From positions 1-10,133 of the forward strand of contig JANOBO010000098.1 of the NCBI GenBank assembly GCA_031411695.1: 10,133 bases of DNA, read 5' to 3'. Shown here piece after piece: positions 6,912-10,133 of this stretch (within the stretch, counting starts at the first letter, position 1; the number at the start of each line of letters is the position of its first letter). The notes beneath the pieces were generated by a model that saw only the letters and a program-made list of their open reading frames with translations, ran no database searches and was not told the DNA's origin. A program made the position numbers and the translations under genes. Origin of the DNA: JAIBCL01 sp031411695 (lineage in GTDB: Bacteria; Verrucomicrobiota; Verrucomicrobiia; Verrucomicrobiales; Verrucomicrobiaceae).

Positions 6912-8522
6912 ATGACAAAAACCTCATTCTTCAAAACAACCCTGCTGCTGGCCGGATTCGCCGTCGGGAGCCTCGCGCACGGGGTCGATCAACCCAAGAT
7001 CACGGTCGAGGAGTTCCGCGCGAAATTGAAGAAGGACGAAAGCCCCCTGCCCGCCAACGGCCAGCTGCAGATGAGCTACTCGAGCGTGGTGGACAAGATC
7101 CTTCCCAGCGTGGTCACCATCACCTCTTCCGGCAAGCCCAAGCGCGGCTTGGACGGGATGGGCGGGATGCCGCAGATCCCACCCGGCATGGAGCCCTTTT
7201 TCCGCCGTTGGTTCGGACTGCCGGATGAAAATGAAGAAGGCGGCAATCCTTTCGAAGACCAAGATCCGGATCAACAGCGCCCGCGTCGGAAAGCCCCGGG
7301 TGCGCAACGTCCGGCACCGCCGCCACAGAAAGATCAGCGCCTCGGCGTCGGCTCCGGCATGATCATCTCCGCCGACGGCTACATCCTGACGAACAATCAT
7401 GTCGTCGAAGGCGCTGACAAGCTGGAGGTTGCCGTCGATGGCGCCAACGGTTACACCAAGACTCATCTCGCAAAGGTCGTCGGTCGTGATCCGCTCACCG
7501 ATGTGGCGTTGATCAAAATCGACGCGACTGCTCTGCAGCCGGCGACGATCAGCGATAGCGCCAAGTTGCGCGTGGGCGACATCGTCCTCGCCGCCGGCGC
7601 GCCGATGGAGCTGGCACACTCCGTCACGCAGGGCATCGTCAGCGCCCTTGGCCGCAGCAACATCGGCATCGTCCGCGAGGGCAAGAATGCCGGCTTTGAG
7701 AACTTCATTCAAACCGACGCCTCCATCAATCCAGGGAACTCCGGCGGCCCGCTCGTCGATGCGCTCGGCCGCGTGGTTGGCATCAACACCGCCATCTTCT
7801 CCCGCTCTGGCATGAACGCCGGCATCGGCTTCGCCATCCCGATCGGCATGGCGCTCTCCGTCGTCGAGGACCTCCTCGCCAATGGAAAAGTGCAGCGCGG
7901 CTTCCTCGGCGTGCAGATCAAGGACCTCGATGGCGAGACGGCGAAGGATCTCGGCCTCACCGATCAAGGTGGCGCGGTGGTCATGATGGTCGGCAGCGAT
8001 TCCCCTGCGGGCAAGGCTGGCGTCGAGGTCGGCGATGTGATCGTCAGCGTGGGCGGAAAACGCGTGGACAACAGTTCGACGCTCCGACTCATCGTCAGCG
8101 GCAACAAGCCAGGCTCCCAGATCGCGCTGGAGGTGATGCGCGACAAAAAGAAAGTCACGCTGAACGCCACGCTCGAGTCGCTGCCTGACGATGCCGTCGC
8201 CGCGGGCGGCTCTGGCACCCCGAAGAGCAGCGGAGGGTCGTCCGAGCTGCTCGCAGGCGTCACGGCGCAGGACTTGTCATCCACCTTGACCGAGAAATAC
8301 GGCATCGCGAAAGGCGTCGAGGGAGTCGTCGTCACCAAGATCGACGCAGACAGCAGCGCTGCGGCCGTCGGCCTGAAGGAGGGTGATGTCATTCAAGCCA
8401 TCAACCGCCAGCCCGTGAAAAACATCGGCGAGGCCAAAGGGCTCGTGAAAGGCAACAAGCAGACCGTTTTTCTCAAGGTCCACCGCAACGGCGACACGAT
8501 GCTCTTCGTCGTCCGCGACTGA
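6912..8522 (+). CDS. degQ: DegP/DegQ (HtrA) family periplasmic serine protease with two PDZ domains
   Basis: HtrA proteases degrade or hold misfolded proteins in the cell envelope. The 536-residue product starts with a signal peptide (KTSFFKTTLLLAGFAVGSLAHG, residues 3-24). The trypsin-like domain carries the full triad: His163 in TNNHVVEGAD, Asp197 in DPLTDVALIKID, and Ser277 in INPGNSGGPLVD. A long Pro/Gly/charged loop (about 72-141, containing FFRRWFG at 96-102) interrupts the first barrel, as in DegP, where this loop helps build oligomers. PDZ1 follows at about 328-425 (RGFLGVQI, then SPAGKAGVEVGDVIVSVGG) and PDZ2 at about 445-535 (AAAVGLKEGDVIQAINRQPV). The loop before the active site reads AAGAPMELAHSVTQGIVSALGR, where the common form has GNPFGLG. 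ATG 6912 is chosen because it begins the signal peptide directly; a TTG at 6864 would only add an unlike N-terminus. The gene ends before a strong terminator and appears monocistronic. Assignment to DegQ versus DegP is by general similarity only. Confidence 0.95.
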   Translation: MTKTSFFKTTLLLAGFAVGSLAHGVDQPKITVEEFRAKLKKDESPLPANGQLQMSYSSVVDKILPSVVTITSSGKPKRGLDGMGGMPQIPPGMEPFFRRWFGLPDENEEGGNPFEDQDPDQQRPRRKAPGAQRPAPPPQKDQRLGVGSGMIISADGYILTNNHVVEGADKLEVAVDGANGYTKTHLAKVVGRDPLTDVALIKIDATALQPATISDSAKLRVGDIVLAAGAPMELAHSVTQGIVSALGRSNIGIVREGKNAGFENFIQTDASINPGNSGGPLVDALGRVVGINTAIFSRSGMNAGIGFAIPIGMALSVVEDLLANGKVQRGFLGVQIKDLDGETAKDLGLTDQGGAVVMMVGSDSPAGKAGVEVGDVIVSVGGKRVDNSSTLRLIVSGNKPGSQIALEVMRDKKKVTLNATLESLPDDAVAAGGSGTPKSSGGSSELLAGVTAQDLSSTLTEKYGIAKGVEGVVVTKIDADSSAAAVGLKEGDVIQAINRQPVKNIGEAKGLVKGNKQTVFLKVHRNGDTMLFVVRD

Positions 8523-8556
8523 TTCGCCCTTCTCATTCGCAGATGCGATCACTGAG

Positions 8557-8591
8557 ACGCCGTGCTCCCTACCCAGGAGCACGGCGTTTTT
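8557..8591 (+). terminator. Rho-independent terminator after the degQ-like gene
   Basis: ACGCCGTGCTCC (8557-8568) pairs perfectly with GGAGCACGGCGT (8576-8587), a 12-bp stem around the 7-base loop CTACCCA, followed at once by a run of T (8587-8591). It lies 34 bases after the protease stop codon. It also rules out extending the next gene to an upstream in-frame start near 8562, which would run through the hairpin. Confidence 0.92.
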
Positions 8592-8660
8592 CGTGCGGGG
8601 GTTTTTGAAAATCAGGTTTCCCCGCGCCCGGGCAGCGCTAAGCGTGGGCGACAAACTCTC

Positions 8661-9128
8661 ATGAATCATCGTCATATCATCGCCGCAATTGTCGCGCTCC
8701 TTCTCGTCGTCATCGCAGGCTGGGCGGTGTGGTTTTTGTTCTTCCAATCGCCCGCCGAGCAGCTCGGCCGGGCGCAGGCAAAGCTGCTCCACGCCGTGGA
8801 GAAACGGGATTGGAAGACGATCCGCGCCATGCTGGCCGACGAGTACCTCGATGACTTTGGCAATGATCGCGCGGCCGCCGTGCAGACCGGCCAGGACGTG
8901 CTCTCCGGCTATTTTTTGCTCTCGCTAAAAACGGAGACGACCTTTCAAAAAGGCACGAACGAGATCGGCATCGTGAAACTGAAGATCAAGATCGAAGGCA
9001 ACGGCAACCCCGTGAGCCAGATGGTGACGGATCGCGTGAATCGCACGAAGGAGCCCTGGGTCTTCCATTGGCTGAAGAAAGGCCGCTGGCCCTGGGATTG
9101 GAAGCTCGTGCAGATCCAGAACGAGTAG
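8661..9128 (+). CDS. Membrane-anchored hypothetical protein, NTF2-like in character
   Basis: The 155-residue product begins with a short basic N-terminus (NHRH) and one strong hydrophobic segment (about residues 6-28, ending WAVWFLFF). The rest should be held on the outer face of the cytoplasmic membrane. The soluble part has a helical start (PAEQLGRAQAKLLHAVEKRD, 31-50) leading into KTIRAMLADEYLDDFG (52-67). Beta-prone strands follow (TETTFQKG, EIGIVKLKIKIEG), then a Trp-rich C-terminus (WVFHWLKKGRWPWDWKLVQI, 133-152). A helix pair, a 'workload/DWKTI...L' start and a curved sheet ending in 'W.L..I' recall NTF2-like/SnoaL folds, but I do not recognise a specific family and see no catalytic motif. 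ATG 8661 is used because it begins the membrane segment and lies after the terminator. It is followed after 60 bases by another exported protein gene on the same strand, so the two may share a transcript. Confidence 0.75.
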   Translation: MNHRHIIAAIVALLLVVIAGWAVWFLFFQSPAEQLGRAQAKLLHAVEKRDWKTIRAMLADEYLDDFGNDRAAAVQTGQDVLSGYFLLSLKTETTFQKGTNEIGIVKLKIKIEGNGNPVSQMVTDRVNRTKEPWVFHWLKKGRWPWDWKLVQIQNE

Positions 9129-9188
9129 ATCGAGTAGCCCTCCCTGAAGCGAAAGGACTGCACGCGGCAGCCAGTAGTGCTTCACCGC

Positions 9189-10133
9189 ATGAAAGCTATC
9201 TTCGCAGTTCTCGCGGTTGCCACCGCAGCCCATTCGCAGGTTTTGACGGGCACGCAGGCGCTCGAGCCCAATCCGGATTTCTCGGCGACGATGGTCGCTG
9301 GTGTGGACAAGTTTTTGCTACGTGAGACCGCCAAGGCAAAGGCTGCGCGCGCCGCGCAGTGGCCCGGTGATGCAGAGGCGCATCGCGAGCATTTGAAGAC
9401 GATCATCGGCGCGATTGATCCGCGCGTGCCGGTGAAGGCGCTCGAACTCATTGGCGACACCACGCAGCCGGCGCTGCTCGCTGAAACGGACAAGGCGCGC
9501 ATCCTTCGCGTGCGCTGGCGGGTGTTCGAAGGCGTGCATGGCGAAGGCATTCTCATTCAACCGAAGAGCAAACCGGTCGCGCGTGTCATCTACATCCCCG
9601 ACGCGGACACAGCTCCGGAAAAGTTGGCCGATGATGCGATGCTGGCCTACAGCGGATGTGAGATCGTAATCCCGGCGCTCATCAGCCGCGCATCGGATTT
9701 CTCCGGCAGCGAGCGGCTCGGCATGAAGACGAATTGCCCGCACCGGGAGTGGATCTACCGGCAGTCGTTCATCCTCGGCCGCCACATCATCGGCTACGAG
9801 GTGCAGAAGATTTTATCGTTGATGGATTATTTCGGCGCGCGGCCGGAGAAGCTGCCAGTGCTCGTCGCCGGCCTCGGCGAAGGTGGCCTCATCGCGCTCT
9901 ATTCCGGCGCGCTCGATACGCGCATCAGCTCCGTCTATGTGTGGGGCTACTTCGCGCCGCGCGAGGATCTCTGGCAGGAGCCGATCTATCGCAATGTTTT
10001 CGGCTTGTTGCACGAGTTTGGCGATGCCGAGATCGCGTCGCTCATCGCGCCGCGTCCGCTCGTCGTGCAGCATCTCGGGTTTCCATCCGTCGGAGGTCCG
10101 CCTGCGGCAAAAAAAGGCCAGCGCGCCGTCGCC
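9189..10133 (+). CDS. Exported alpha/beta-hydrolase-like protein without the nucleophile serine (3' end cut by the window)
   Basis: From ATG 9189 the frame is open for 315 codons to the right edge, so the C-terminus is missing. Residues 1-17 (MKAIFAVLAVATAAHSQ) are a signal peptide. The body resembles PVC-group alpha/beta hydrolases related to prolyl-oligopeptidase/acetyl-xylan-esterase proteins. It has a beta strand RVIYIPDAD (132-140), a middle region with HREWIYRQSFILGRHIIGYE (185-204), the turn VLVAGLGEGGLIALYSGALD (224-243), and SLIAPRPLVVQH (284-295), where such proteins place a late core strand. The nucleophile elbow that normally reads GxSxGG is GLGEGG here, with Gly230 in the serine position and Glu231 next to it. 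Ordinary serine esterase chemistry is therefore not expected unless another residue takes over. Activity, substrate and partners are unknown. A run of seven A at about 10109-10115 lies in frame and does not break the reading frame. Confidence 0.8.
   Translation, partial: MKAIFAVLAVATAAHSQVLTGTQALEPNPDFSATMVAGVDKFLLRETAKAKAARAAQWPGDAEAHREHLKTIIGAIDPRVPVKALELIGDTTQPALLAETDKARILRVRWRVFEGVHGEGILIQPKSKPVARVIYIPDADTAPEKLADDAMLAYSGCEIVIPALISRASDFSGSERLGMKTNCPHREWIYRQSFILGRHIIGYEVQKILSLMDYFGARPEKLPVLVAGLGEGGLIALYSGALDTRISSVYVWGYFAPREDLWQEPIYRNVFGLLHEFGDAEIASLIAPRPLVVQHLGFPSVGGPPAAKKGQRAVA

Noticed and set aside
6924..7967. Minus-strand open frame of 347 codons opposite the protease gene
   Set aside because: It lies entirely within the degQ-like coding sequence on the other strand. 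It is rich in Asp/Ala/His with no family features, so it is a shadow of codon bias.

Overview
The window is GC-rich bacterial DNA that looks chromosomal. Its gene content points to the Verrucomicrobia/Planctomycetes (PVC) group, most likely a verrucomicrobium. The pointers are a large secreted YHYH/EF-hand/PEBP mosaic protein with Gly-Lys linkers, an exported PVC-style alpha/beta-hydrolase-like protein with a GxGEGG elbow, start codons without Shine-Dalgarno sequences, and a 9-nt degenerate GATCGGNC-type repeat inside a gene. This placement is an inference from protein style, since no rRNA or other marker is present.

Layout. Positions 1-2645 (minus strand) carry one continuous open frame, cut by the left edge. 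It encodes a secreted mosaic of at least 881 residues: signal peptide, YHYH domain, EF-hand pair, PEBP/YbhB-like domain and a C-terminal beta-rich domain. A non-coding gap of about 220 bases separates it from a divergent plus-strand cluster. That cluster holds phosphatidylserine decarboxylase (2869-3777), a zeta-toxin-family P-loop kinase overlapping it by 4 bases (3774-4508), and a full-length RecQ helicase 63 bases further on (4572-6731). After a 180-base gap with a short direct repeat comes a DegP/DegQ-type periplasmic serine protease (6912-8522), closed by a strong intrinsic terminator (8557-8591). Two more plus-strand genes follow: a membrane-anchored small protein with an NTF2-like look (8661-9128), and an exported alpha/beta-hydrolase-like protein that lacks the usual nucleophile serine and runs off the right edge (9189-10133).

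How the genes fit together. The stop/start overlap suggests that Psd and the zeta-like kinase are translationally coupled. RecQ may sit on the same transcript, but this is a housekeeping-plus-orphan cluster, not a clear pathway. Several products act at or beyond the cytoplasmic membrane (Psd, DegQ, the anchored NTF2-like protein, the two secreted proteins), which is common in this phylum and does not by itself define a system. I found no CRISPR array, tRNA, rRNA, insertion sequence, prophage gene or recognisable defence island. The most unusual items are the YHYH-EF-hand-PEBP architecture, the serine-less hydrolase, the RecQ insert of roughly 87 residues, and the orphan zeta-family kinase coupled to psd.
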